Shown: positions 4,573 to 11,837 of the stretch, in pieces
How the letters are laid out: every line of letters begins with the position of its first letter
Numbering within the stretch: the stretch's first letter is position 1
Assembly (NCBI GenBank): GCA_937859895.1
Contig: CALMAV010000446.1
Location: forward strand, 1 to 11,969
Length of the DNA stretch: 11,969 bases
Reading direction: 5' to 3'
DNA from: an uncultured Bryobacterales bacterium
GTDB lineage: Bacteria > Acidobacteriota > Terriglobia > Bryobacterales > Bryobacteraceae
Translations under genes and position numbers: made by a program
The notes under the pieces: generated by a model
The model's database searches: none
What the model was told of the DNA's origin: nothing
Seen by the model: the letters and a program-made list of their open reading frames with translations, nothing else

Positions 4573-7479
4573 TTAGGCGTTTCCGGTATGCGGCTGGGTT
4601 GAAGTCCCCACAGCAGGTAGCCAGAATTCCAGAATGCGCTTTAGAGCGTCAACCTGTAGCGGTTTGCTGAGATAATCGTCCATTCCGGCAGCAAGGCATC
4701 GCTCTTTATCACCCGGCAACGCATGAGCCGTCAATGCAATTATGGGAGTTCGGCTACTTCCGTTTTCTCGTTCCAGATTTCGTATCTGGCCGGTCGCACC
4801 ATAGCCATCCAGCTCGGGCATTTGCCCATCCATCAAAATCAAATCGTATTTCGAGTGCTGCCAGCACCCAACGGCTTCCACCCCATTCGCTGCAAGGTCA
4901 ACACGGCAGCCTAGCTTCTGGACAATGCGGCTGGCCACAACCTGATTCACCGGATTGTCCTCAGCAAGTAAGATATGCCGATTTTCGAGTTGAGGGGAGG
5001 AAATCAGTCGCTCTAGCGCAGGTTTGGCTCCGACGAATTCCCGACCACGGGCTAATGGCAGGTCCACCCAGAAGATGCTTCCGCCACCAGGGTTTTGGGA
5101 AGAGCCAACCGTTCCGCCCATGAGCTCACCGACTTGCTTAGAAATATAGAGGCCGAGGCCAGTTCCGCCAAAGCGCCGGGTAGTGGACCCGTCGGCTTGG
5201 CTGAACGCCTTGAATAGAAACTGTGCAGCCTCGGGCGGAATGCCGATGCCAGTGTCGATGACACTCAAGCGGACCCGCAAGTCACTCGCCGAAAGACTTT
5301 CGCCTGTCACCTGAACCGTGATGCGTCCGGATGGGGTGAACTTAACGGCATTGGCTAGGAAGTTGAGCAAGATTTGACGGATGCGAGCCGAATCGCCAAT
5401 TAGATAATTGGGCACCGAATCCTGGTAGTCAACTGTCAGTGTGAGGCCTTTGTGACAAGCTTCAGCGTGAAGAAGTTCCGCACATTGCTCAACCGTACGG
5501 CGTAGGTTGAAAGAAACTTTCTCGCATGTCAACTTGCCAGCTTCAGCTTTGCTCAGGTCAAGAACGTTATTCAGTAATCGCAGTAAGGCTTCGCCAGAAA
5601 CCTGGGCCGTTTCCGCCCATTCGCGCTGTTCAGTATTGAGTTGGCTGTCCAGAAGCAGAGAAACCATCCCGAGAACGCCGTTAAGCGGAGTACGAATTTC
5701 ATGGCTCATGTTCGCCAGGAACTGGCCCTTGGCCTGCGCAGCTGTTTCGGCAGCCTCTTTGGCACGGCGGAGCTCTTCTTCCTTGCGCTTCTGCTCGCTA
5801 ACGTCTTCGTAGGTACCAATTAGACCAACAACTTTTCCCTTCTCATCTTTCAGCGGGATTTTGCAGCTACGAAGCGTTATGGTATTGCCATCCGGCAGTG
5901 CGATTTGTTGCTCGTAGTTTCGTTTGGGCGTACCGGTGAACATCATGACGCGGTCATCGGTTTCGTAACGAGCAGCGTCGACGCCACTCAGAAAGTCATA
6001 ATTGGTTTTACCAACAATCAACGCCGGCGATTCCAATCGATGGTCGGACGCAAAGGCCTGATTGCAGCCCTGGAATCGGCCCTCGCGGTCCTTCCAGAAC
6101 AACCGCTGAGGCATGGCATCAATGGCGAGGCGAAGCAAACGCTGCAAACGGCCCAGTTCACCTTCAGCGTCCTTGCGGACCGTAATGTCATCGATCGTGC
6201 CCACAGCACCGGCCAGCACTCCATCGGCGTCTCTAACCGGTGAGGTGCGCATGTCGATCCAGCGATGGGCGCCATCAGCAAACTGAACACGGAACTCGGA
6301 TTGGAATGGCTCGCCGGCCGCTCGTTTAATGTCCCATTCCGCCATGACATGCCGCTGATCAGGCGGTAGCATAGCGCGATGTTCCTTGTTCACAATCTGC
6401 TGGCGGCTCAAGCCAAAGATTTGCTCGACACGCCGATTCAGGTAGGTAAGCTTACCCTGGGCGTCAACACGGAAGATGCCTACCGGACTGGCTTCGTTGA
6501 GCCCGCGCTCCCATTCCTGATTGGTTCGAAGACTCTCTTCGGCAAGCGCCTGTTCTGTGATATCCCAAGCAATTCCAATAATGTTGGGAACCGAGCCATC
6601 TGAGACAGTTTGCTGGCGAGCACGGGCAGCTACGTGCCGTACTGACCCGTCGGGTAAAATAACCCGGTACTGAACACTAAAATCCTCCTTCCCCCAGCAA
6701 CAAGTGTGCAGCTTGTGCAACATTCGCTCGCGATCGTCAGGGTGCAGCCGCTGCTCCCAAGCGCTGAGCGAGGACTCAAATTCGCCTGGAGCGAAGCCAA
6801 ACAAGCGATCAGCCATTGAGGTTCTGGTGACCGTGTTGGTGGTGCGATTCCACTCCCATACCTGCAGCAGTCCAGCTTCCAATGCCAGATTGACGCGCAA
6901 CTCGAGTTGCGACACCTGCTGCCGCTGCTCCTCCAGCTCACGTTCCCGCCGCTGAAGGTCCGCATCCATAAGGGCCAGCTTCCTCAAGGTGTACGCTGCC
7001 TCGAGTTGCTCCATCACGCAGGCGGCTAATGTTTGTAACTGAGTAGCCTGTTCGGGCGTGAATGCCTTCCGCACCTCGGTGTCGACAATGCAGAGAGTAC
7101 CGAGCCGGTAGCCATCTTTGGTGATCAGAGGCGCCCCCGCATAGAAGCGGATGTGAGGGGGGCCTGTCACCGAGGGATTGTGAGCAAAGCGAAGATCACA
7201 TGTCGCGTCAGGGACGATCAGCGGCTCGTCCGAAAGGATGGCATGGCTGCAGAAGGCGACATCCCGCGAAGTTTCACTCTCGTTGAAGCCATAACAGCTT
7301 TTAAACCATTGCCGGTTCCGGTCAACTAGGGCCACCGCCGCAATAGGAACTCGAAAGAGAGAAGCTGCCAGAGCAGTCAGCCGATCATAGGTCGGCTCCG
7401 GTTCTGTGTCCAGAACCTGATAGCTGTACAGGGCTTGAATGCGCTGCGCTTCCACGAGCGATGCGGGAGACATACTCAT
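4573..7479 (-). CDS. Hybrid sensor histidine kinase, GAF-PAS-PAS-PAS-HisKA-HATPase-REC
   Basis: This 968-residue protein is a predicted soluble signalling kinase with no membrane segment. A GAF domain (about 22-163) contains VALVDRNRQWFKS and APLITKDGYRLGTLCIVDT. A short charged coiled coil (165-200) follows. Then come three PAS units (about 205-312, 325-437 and 447-563), the first two with typical HPDDR and EFRVQFADG features. HisKA carries the phosphoacceptor H593 in NMSHEIRTPLNGV. The HATPase has an N box around N706/N710, G1 DTGIGI (742-747) and G2 GGTGLGL (771-777). The receiver (about 834-953) has E840/D841, phosphoacceptor D884 in MDGQMPELDGYG, T917 and K939. All catalytic residues are present, so it should autophosphorylate and pass phosphate to its own receiver; the final output partner is not nearby. 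The ligand is unknown, and I see no bilin-attachment cysteine signature in the GAF. The start ATG at 7479 has a modest GGCAGG upstream. It is divergent from ilvB, with no evident regulatory link. Confidence 0.95.
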   Translation of the reverse strand: MSMSPASLVEAQRIQALYSYQVLDTEPEPTYDRLTALAASLFRVPIAAVALVDRNRQWFKSCYGFNESETSRDVAFCSHAILSDEPLIVPDATCDLRFAHNPSVTGPPHIRFYAGAPLITKDGYRLGTLCIVDTEVRKAFTPEQATQLQTLAACVMEQLEAAYTLRKLALMDADLQRRERELEEQRQQVSQLELRVNLALEAGLLQVWEWNRTTNTVTRTSMADRLFGFAPGEFESSLSAWEQRLHPDDRERMLHKLHTCCWGKEDFSVQYRVILPDGSVRHVAARARQQTVSDGSVPNIIGIAWDITEQALAEESLRTNQEWERGLNEASPVGIFRVDAQGKLTYLNRRVEQIFGLSRQQIVNKEHRAMLPPDQRHVMAEWDIKRAAGEPFQSEFRVQFADGAHRWIDMRTSPVRDADGVLAGAVGTIDDITVRKDAEGELGRLQRLLRLAIDAMPQRLFWKDREGRFQGCNQAFASDHRLESPALIVGKTNYDFLSGVDAARYETDDRVMMFTGTPKRNYEQQIALPDGNTITLRSCKIPLKDEKGKVVGLIGTYEDVSEQKRKEEELRRAKEAAETAAQAKGQFLANMSHEIRTPLNGVLGMVSLLLDSQLNTEQREWAETAQVSGEALLRLLNNVLDLSKAEAGKLTCEKVSFNLRRTVEQCAELLHAEACHKGLTLTVDYQDSVPNYLIGDSARIRQILLNFLANAVKFTPSGRITVQVTGESLSASDLRVRLSVIDTGIGIPPEAAQFLFKAFSQADGSTTRRFGGTGLGLYISKQVGELMGGTVGSSQNPGGGSIFWVDLPLARGREFVGAKPALERLISSPQLENRHILLAEDNPVNQVVASRIVQKLGCRVDLAANGVEAVGCWQHSKYDLILMDGQMPELDGYGATGQIRNLERENGSSRTPIIALTAHALPGDKERCLAAGMDDYLSKPLQVDALKRILEFWLPAVGTSTQPHTGNA

Positions 7480-7543
7480 CGCAACCTGCCCTGAGAAGCC
7501 TGTAGAGACCGAGATGGATCAGAATAATTCAAGAGAGAACTGT

Positions 7544-7675
7544 ATGAAGCATGTGGCCGAAACGACCGCAAACTCTCGTATATTCAGTCGGCACGGTCCT
7601 CGCAAACTACAAGTACTAAGTAGCTTCCTCAAATTACAGAGGTCAAAGCCGCTCCATAAGTATTTGTTATCTTAA
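7544..7675 (+). CDS. Possible small ORF upstream of ilvBNC, Leu-rich C-terminus
   Basis: A 43-codon ORF begins with the ATG at 7544 after a weak purine-rich stretch (AAGAGAGAA); the frame also has an ATG at 7514. Its last 24 codons contain seven Leu codons and one Val. The Leu codons are CTA, CTA, CTC, TTA, CTC, TTG and TTA, with no CTG. Leader peptides of branched-chain amino acid operons carry such runs, but the codons here are scattered, the region is AT-rich, and there is no terminator after it. The candidate ilv promoter overlaps its end, which argues against a leader role unless transcription starts further upstream. It may not be translated at all. Confidence 0.15.
   Translation: MKHVAETTANSRIFSRHGPRKLQVLSSFLKLQRSKPLHKYLLS
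7577..7605 (-). promoter_or_regulatory. Candidate sigma70 promoter of the hybrid kinase gene
   Basis: On the minus strand TTGCGA (7605-7600) and TATACG (7582-7577) are separated by 17 nt, each matching four of six consensus bases. Transcription would begin near 7570, giving a 5' leader of about 90 nt before the ATG at 7479. This is a sequence match only. Confidence 0.35.
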
Positions 7676-7691
7676 CATTCTCTTGCATAAA
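7664..7691 (+). promoter_or_regulatory. Candidate sigma70 promoter of ilvBNC
   Basis: TTGTTA (7664-7669) and CATAAA (7686-7691) are 16 nt apart, each matching four of six consensus bases, within an AT-rich patch. Transcription would start near 7698, giving an approximately 150-nt leader before the ATG at 7851. That leader would include the 17-codon ORF and the pairing segments described for this region. Confidence 0.35.
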
Positions 7692-7850
7692 AATAACTTC
7701 TAGGCTACGGTAGATTTATGGACCAGCACCTGAGCGCTAAGGTGTGCTCGTCTAAAAGAATATCGCTCTAAGGGCAGCTTCTTGAGTTAGTGCTGGCCAG
7801 TGTCGAGTGACGGCTTTGTGACTGTCAAGAGCAAGGATTTGGATTCAAAT

Positions 7851-9578
7851 ATGGCAACCAATCTTCTTTCCGGCGCGAAAATTTTGCTCAACTGCCTGGT
7901 GCAGGAAGGCGTTGAATGTATGTTCGGCTATCCGGGCGGGGTAACGCTTCCGCTGTACGACGCCCTCTACGAACACCAGATCCGCCATGTGCTGGTGCGG
8001 CATGAGCAGAATGCGGCGTTTGCGGCGCAGGGTTATGCGCGAACAACCGGCAAGGTAGGGGTTTGTTGTGCCACATCGGGACCGGGTGCCACAAATCTGG
8101 TGACCGGCTTGGTAGACGCGATGATGGATTCGGTGCCGATTGTGGCTATCACCGGTCAGGTTTCAAACAAGCTAATGGGGAGCGATGCCTTTCAGGAAGC
8201 GGATACGTTTGGAATCACAAGATCGGCGACCAAGCACAACTTCCTGGTTAAGAACGTAGCTGATCTGCCACAGATTATCCATGAGGCGTTCTACATTGCT
8301 GCTTCCGGCCGGCCAGGTCCGGTGCTTGTGGATATCACAAAAGATGTCTTTCAGGCACAGGCCCACTATGCGCCGGTAACCGAGATTCATCTGCCGGGTT
8401 ATCGCGTATTTAGTGAGGGACACGTGGGGCAAATCCGGCGAGCGGCGCAGATGATGTGGGAAGCCGAGCGGCCGTTTGTGTATGCAGGCGGAGGCATCAT
8501 AGCGGCCAATGCGCATGACGAACTGCGTGAACTGGTGGAGACGCTGGACGCGCCCACCGTTTGCACGTTGATGGGTTTGGGTGTCCTGCCTTATGACCAT
8601 CCAAGATTCATCAGTATGCCCGGAATGCACGGCAGCTATGCCGCCAATATGGGCATGACGCACACGGACCTGATTATTGCGTTGGGCGTTCGCTTTGACG
8701 ATCGGGTAACCGGACGGCTCAATGCGTTTGCTCCTCATGCCAAGGTGATCCATGTAGATGTGGACCCGGCCGAGATTGGGAAGAACCGGTATGCTGATTT
8801 GCCGATTGTGGGCAATGCCAAGAAGGTGTTACCGAAACTTACGGCAGCATTAAAGGAACTGAAGCCTGAGATGGAAGGGCGAAAGGCCGGGGCTAGAGCG
8901 GAGTGGCGGGGCCAGATTCAGGCCTGGAAAGAGGAGAATCCGTTGGTTCCAGTGCGGTCGGAAACGGAGATCAAACCCCAGCATTTAATGGCCGAAATTG
9001 ACCGGTTGTCCGGCGGTCGAGCAATTATTGCGAGTGACGTGGGTCAGCACCAGATGTGGTCTGCACAGCTGATCCGATATAACGAGCCACGGCTTTGGAT
9101 TAATTCGGGCGGGCTAGGTTCGATGGGCTTCGGACTACCTGCCGCAATCGGCTGCCAATTTGCCCGGCCTGACAAGCTGGTGTTTGCCATTGTTGGCGAT
9201 GGTGGCTTCCAGATGTCCATTCCGGAGCTGGCCACAATTGCCAACCATGCGCTGCCCATCAAGATCATTGTGATGAACAACGGTTATTTAGGGATGGTAC
9301 GGCAGTGGCAGGAGTTATTCTACAACAACCGGCTGAGTCAGGTGGAGCTTACTTCGTTCCCCGATCCGGAGAAACTTGCGGGCGCATACGGATTTAAGGG
9401 CAGCACAGTTGAGGACGTGAAAGAGATGCCGCGGGTGCTGGAAGAGGCAGTGCGCGCATCAGGGCCGTACTTGTTGAACGTCAAAGTTTCCTCTTTTGAG
9501 AACGTGTTTCCGATGGTACCGGCAGGCGGGGCGCTCAATGAGATGGTGCTGCGGCCGCCGCAACCGGTGGAAGTATAG
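7851..9578 (+). CDS. ilvB: Acetolactate (acetohydroxyacid) synthase, large catalytic subunit
   Basis: This thiamine-diphosphate enzyme condenses pyruvate with pyruvate or 2-oxobutyrate, the first common step of Val/Leu and Ile synthesis. From the ATG at 7851 it has 575 residues, normal for the family. The catalytic Glu is E52 in RHEQNAAFAAQGYAR. GPGATNL (77-83) and GSDAFQEADTFGITR follow; the usual P-x-TKHN reads SATKHN here, a mild deviation. The central FAD-binding part includes GVRFDDRVTG (279-288). The ThDP/Mg motif runs from GDGGFQ (449-454) to NN (476-477), followed by YLGMVRQWQELFYNNRLSQ. I prefer the ATG at 7851, which has GGAT 7-8 nt upstream and gives the usual N-terminus; a GTG at 7800 in the same frame would add 17 residues. 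It begins the ilvBNC operon, and ilvN follows after 9 bp. Confidence 0.96.
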   Translation: MATNLLSGAKILLNCLVQEGVECMFGYPGGVTLPLYDALYEHQIRHVLVRHEQNAAFAAQGYARTTGKVGVCCATSGPGATNLVTGLVDAMMDSVPIVAITGQVSNKLMGSDAFQEADTFGITRSATKHNFLVKNVADLPQIIHEAFYIAASGRPGPVLVDITKDVFQAQAHYAPVTEIHLPGYRVFSEGHVGQIRRAAQMMWEAERPFVYAGGGIIAANAHDELRELVETLDAPTVCTLMGLGVLPYDHPRFISMPGMHGSYAANMGMTHTDLIIALGVRFDDRVTGRLNAFAPHAKVIHVDVDPAEIGKNRYADLPIVGNAKKVLPKLTAALKELKPEMEGRKAGARAEWRGQIQAWKEENPLVPVRSETEIKPQHLMAEIDRLSGGRAIIASDVGQHQMWSAQLIRYNEPRLWINSGGLGSMGFGLPAAIGCQFARPDKLVFAIVGDGGFQMSIPELATIANHALPIKIIVMNNGYLGMVRQWQELFYNNRLSQVELTSFPDPEKLAGAYGFKGSTVEDVKEMPRVLEEAVRASGPYLLNVKVSSFENVFPMVPAGGALNEMVLRPPQPVEV

Positions 9579-9587
9579 GTCGACCCG

Positions 9588-10145
9588 ATGCAGCAAGTTA
9601 TTTCGCTGTTGATGGAGAACAAACCCGGAGCGCTGATGCGGGTGACCGGATTGCTGAGTCAGCGAGGATACAACATCGAGAGCCTGACGGTGGCGCGAAC
9701 CACCGATCCGACTCTTTCCCGCATGACTATTACGGTAGACGTGGAAGCGAATATCCGGGCACAAGTGATCAAGCAGATGAATAAGCTGATTAACGTGCTG
9801 CAAGCGACGGATGCAACGGATGGGCCGGCAGTGAATCGCGAACTGATCTTATTACGGGTAAGGACTTTGCAGGGTACTCGAACAGCGGTATTGAAAGAAG
9901 CTGAGATTTTTGGGGCTCGCGTAGTCGATTCGACCGCCGAAGGATTTGCACTAGAGGCGACTGGCGATAGCGAAAAATTGGATGAGTTTGTAGATGCGAT
10001 GCGGAGCTACGGCGAGATTGATATCTCGCGATCGGGCATTGTGTCTATGCCGCTGGATGGCAAGAAGCTGCGGCTATCTGCGCCCGTACCTCTAGGGGCA
10101 GCGCCGGAAGAAGTGCTTGAATTCGAAGAAGCGGAATTAGGATAG
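9588..10145 (+). CDS. ilvN: Acetolactate synthase, small regulatory subunit
   Basis: This 185-residue subunit binds the catalytic subunit, activates it and in the family confers feedback inhibition by valine. An N-terminal ACT domain (about 3-75) shows SLLMENKPGALMRVTGLLSQRGYNIESLTV and DPTLSRMTI, the region that binds the effector in homologues. The C-terminal ALS_ss_C domain (about 85-155) includes RELILLRV and ends in EIDISRSGIV. The last ~30 residues are an acidic, Pro/Ala-rich extension (PLGAAPEEVLEFEEAELG), a little longer than common IlvH proteins of about 160-175 residues. The ATG lies 9 bp after the ilvB stop, with AGG overlapping that stop as a ribosome binding site, which suggests coupled translation. 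It is the middle gene of ilvBNC. Confidence 0.96.
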   Translation: MQQVISLLMENKPGALMRVTGLLSQRGYNIESLTVARTTDPTLSRMTITVDVEANIRAQVIKQMNKLINVLQATDATDGPAVNRELILLRVRTLQGTRTAVLKEAEIFGARVVDSTAEGFALEATGDSEKLDEFVDAMRSYGEIDISRSGIVSMPLDGKKLRLSAPVPLGAAPEEVLEFEEAELG

Positions 10146-10147
10146 AG

Positions 10148-11182
10148 ATGCCAAAACGTTACTACGAGGGAGACGGAGATCTTACTCCGCTTCGCAACAA
10201 GACCATTGCCATTGTGGGCTACGGAAGTCAGGGGCATGCGCACGCGCTCAACCTGCGGGATTCGGGCTTAAAGGTGGTAGTCGGGCTGCATCAGGGAAGT
10301 AAGAGCAAAACAAAAGCAGAGACGGCCGGACTACAGGTTCTAACAGTAGCGGAAGCGACCAAAGCAGCAGATGTGGTGATGGTTTTGCTGCCTGATCACT
10401 TGCAGGGCGAGGTGTACCGGAGTGAGATTGCGCCGAGTTTAAGTGCCGGCAAGACGTTGATGTTCGCACATGGATTCAATATCCATTTCAATGAAATTAA
10501 GCCGCCGGAAAATGTAGATGTTTCTATGATTGCGCCGAAAGCTCCAGGGCATCGGGTGCGCGAGTTATTTGTAGAGGGCGTTGGAGTGCCGGCGCTAGTG
10601 GCGATTGCGCAGGATGCATCTGGGCAGGCACTACCGAATGCGTTGGCTTATGCGTTCGGGTTGGGCTGCTTAAAGGCAGGCGTAATCGAAACAACATTCA
10701 AAGAAGAGACTGAGAGCGATCTGTTCGGCGAACAAGCAGTGCTCTGTGGCGGCGTCAGCGAATTGATCCGGGCCGGCTTTGAGACTTTGACTTCGGCTGG
10801 GTATGCGCCGGAGATTGCTTACTTCGAATGCCTGCATGAGTTGAAGCTGATTGTCGATCTGATCTATGAGGGCGGGCTTGGCTATATGCGGTACTCCATC
10901 TCCGATACAGCTGAATATGGCGACTATACACGAGGTTCACGTTTGGTTACCGAGCAGACCCGGGCTGAGATGAAGAAGATTCTTAGCGAGATTCAGTCTG
11001 GCGAGTTTGCCCGAACGTGGTTGGCAGAAAATCGCGAGGGCCGGAAGAAGTTTCTCGCCATGCGCGAGAGTGCGAAAGACCAACCCATTGAGAAGGTGGG
11101 TGCGGAACTACGGGCGATGATGCCGTTTCTAAAGAAGCGAAAAGAAGCTGGCGTTCCGGAAGAAGTGGGCGTCGGGGCTTAA
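10148..11182 (+). CDS. ilvC: Ketol-acid reductoisomerase, class I (short form)
   Basis: This enzyme converts acetolactate or acetohydroxybutyrate to the dihydroxy acid using NAD(P)H and Mg2+, the second step after IlvBN. With 344 residues it is the short class I form. The Rossmann motif is GYGSQGHAHALNLRDSG (24-40). The cofactor-phosphate loop reads GLHQGSKSKTK (46-56), with His48 where an Arg is common in NADPH enzymes. H108 in FAHGF and K131 in APKAPGH are active-site residues. Mg ligands are expected at D191 and E195 (KEETESDLFGEQ) and at E227 and E231 (ECLHEL). The C-terminal knotted domain continues through YMRYSISDTAEYGDY. The ATG lies 2 bp after the ilvN stop, and AGGAT overlapping the end of ilvN serves as its ribosome binding site, so translation is probably coupled. 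It converges on vapC, with stops 16 bp apart and no obvious terminator between them. Confidence 0.97.
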   Translation: MPKRYYEGDGDLTPLRNKTIAIVGYGSQGHAHALNLRDSGLKVVVGLHQGSKSKTKAETAGLQVLTVAEATKAADVVMVLLPDHLQGEVYRSEIAPSLSAGKTLMFAHGFNIHFNEIKPPENVDVSMIAPKAPGHRVRELFVEGVGVPALVAIAQDASGQALPNALAYAFGLGCLKAGVIETTFKEETESDLFGEQAVLCGGVSELIRAGFETLTSAGYAPEIAYFECLHELKLIVDLIYEGGLGYMRYSISDTAEYGDYTRGSRLVTEQTRAEMKKILSEIQSGEFARTWLAENREGRKKFLAMRESAKDQPIEKVGAELRAMMPFLKKRKEAGVPEEVGVGA

Positions 11183-11198
11183 GGCCTCGCGCTCAGAT

Positions 11199-11597
11199 CT
11201 ATTCGCAAGCGACAGTTTGCAAGCCGAGGTATCTGGCACAGCCATCGAAGTCCCGGTCCTGATGAAGAAGCTGAAGACCGCTCTCGATGCAAAATGTAGC
11301 AATGATCATGTCGATTGTCTTGCGAACAGTGATACCGCGCTTGCGCAGCAAACGGAAGTTAGCAGCGGCCTGAACTGCTATTTTCAGGCCGCCTAGTTCA
11401 ACAATCACTAAGGAAGTGAGAAGGGATTTGGCATGGACGAAGTCGCTATCGTTTCCAAACCCCTGCAAGACCTCAGTCAGAATCAAATCACCGATAACAA
11501 GTGATTCCAGGCTCAACAGCGTGTCGAGCTTGTCCGTTTGAGGCGTTCTTGCCCCGTTGAAATAGTCGATCCAGACGCTTGAATCGACCAGAATCAA
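11199..11597 (-). CDS. vapC: VapC-type PIN-domain ribonuclease toxin
   Basis: This 132-residue PIN-domain protein is the toxin of a type II toxin-antitoxin pair; VapC proteins are Mg2+-dependent RNases that cut tRNAs or rRNA. The acidic active-site residues are in place: D5 in MILVDSSVWIDYF, E42 in LTEVLQGF, D96 in TIDMIIATFC, and D114/D116 in LHQDRDFD. Length and ending are normal, so it looks intact. Its ATG overlaps the vapB stop by 4 nt (ATGA, 11594-11597), meaning coupled translation downstream of the antitoxin. It converges on ilvC. The RNA target cannot be read from the sequence. Confidence 0.93.
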   Translation of the reverse strand: MILVDSSVWIDYFNGARTPQTDKLDTLLSLESLVIGDLILTEVLQGFGNDSDFVHAKSLLTSLVIVELGGLKIAVQAAANFRLLRKRGITVRKTIDMIIATFCIESGLQLLHQDRDFDGCARYLGLQTVACE

Positions 11598-11788
11598 TCG
11601 TCTCTCCGGAGTGATTCCACGTCACCTTGCCAATTCAACTTTCCCCGAAACTGCCGGATCTTTTCCTGCTTATTCAGCCGTAAGATGGTTTTCAGGCCCA
11701 GTTCGACAGCTTCGCGTTTGGTCGTCAAACCCGTTGCGCGGAGAGTATCTTGCATCAGCTTGTCGTCGATTACAATATTGGTTCGCAT
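11594..11788 (-). CDS. vapB: VapB-type antitoxin
   Basis: This 64-residue protein matches the short VapB antitoxins (DUF2191 type). The N-terminal part, MRTNIVIDDKLMQDTLRATG followed by TTKREAVELGLKTILRL, should fold as a ribbon-helix-helix DNA-binding unit. The C-terminal RQFRGKLNWQGDVESLRRDD, with W53, is the type of segment that lies over the VapC active site. The family binds and inhibits the toxin and represses its own promoter. The ATG at 11788 has AGGA 11 nt upstream on the minus strand. It precedes and overlaps vapC by 4 nt. An inverted repeat overlapping the promoter upstream fits self-repression. Confidence 0.92.
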   Translation of the reverse strand: MRTNIVIDDKLMQDTLRATGLTTKREAVELGLKTILRLNKQEKIRQFRGKLNWQGDVESLRRDD

Positions 11789-11789
11789 G

Positions 11790-11837
11790 ATGTGTACGTC
11801 CTGGTTAGAGTATACACATTGTGGCGATCTGGAGCAA
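11790..11837 (-). promoter_or_regulatory. vapBC promoter with overlapping inverted-repeat operator
   Basis: ATGTGTA (11790-11796) is the exact reverse complement of TACACAT (11813-11819), with 16 bp between. On the minus strand a -10 box TATACT (11814-11809, five of six consensus bases) overlaps one arm, and TTGCTC (11837-11832) sits 17 nt upstream as a possible -35. The other arm ends two bases before the vapB ATG. A VapB or VapBC complex bound to both arms would block the promoter, as is usual for this family. The 130 bases beyond, to the end of the window, show only an isolated TATAAT (11874-11869, minus) and no gene. Confidence 0.55.

Larger units (their letters stand above)
7480..7850. 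other. Divergent intergenic region between the hybrid kinase and ilvB, with possible ilv leader
   Basis: This 371-bp region is more AT-rich than its flanks. It holds a candidate promoter for the kinase (7577-7605, minus) and one for ilvBNC (7664-7691, plus). Two small plus-strand ORFs are visible: one from the ATG at 7544 to 7675 (43 codons, Leu-rich at its end), and one from the ATG at 7718 to 7771 (17 codons). Downstream of the candidate ilv promoter, GAGCGC (7732-7737) can pair with GTGCTC (7744-7749), its GAGCG part alternatively with CGCTC (7764-7768), and CCAGCAC (7723-7729) with GTGCTGG (7790-7796). No T-box motif and no U-tract terminator is seen, so attenuation is only a possibility. 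Confidence 0.5.

Noticed and set aside
7698..7850. T-box or classic attenuator terminator before ilvB
   Set aside because: No T-box consensus and no GC-rich stem followed by a U-run could be found.
8172..8753. 193-codon minus-strand ORF inside ilvB
   Set aside because: It is entirely antisense to conserved ilvB coding sequence.
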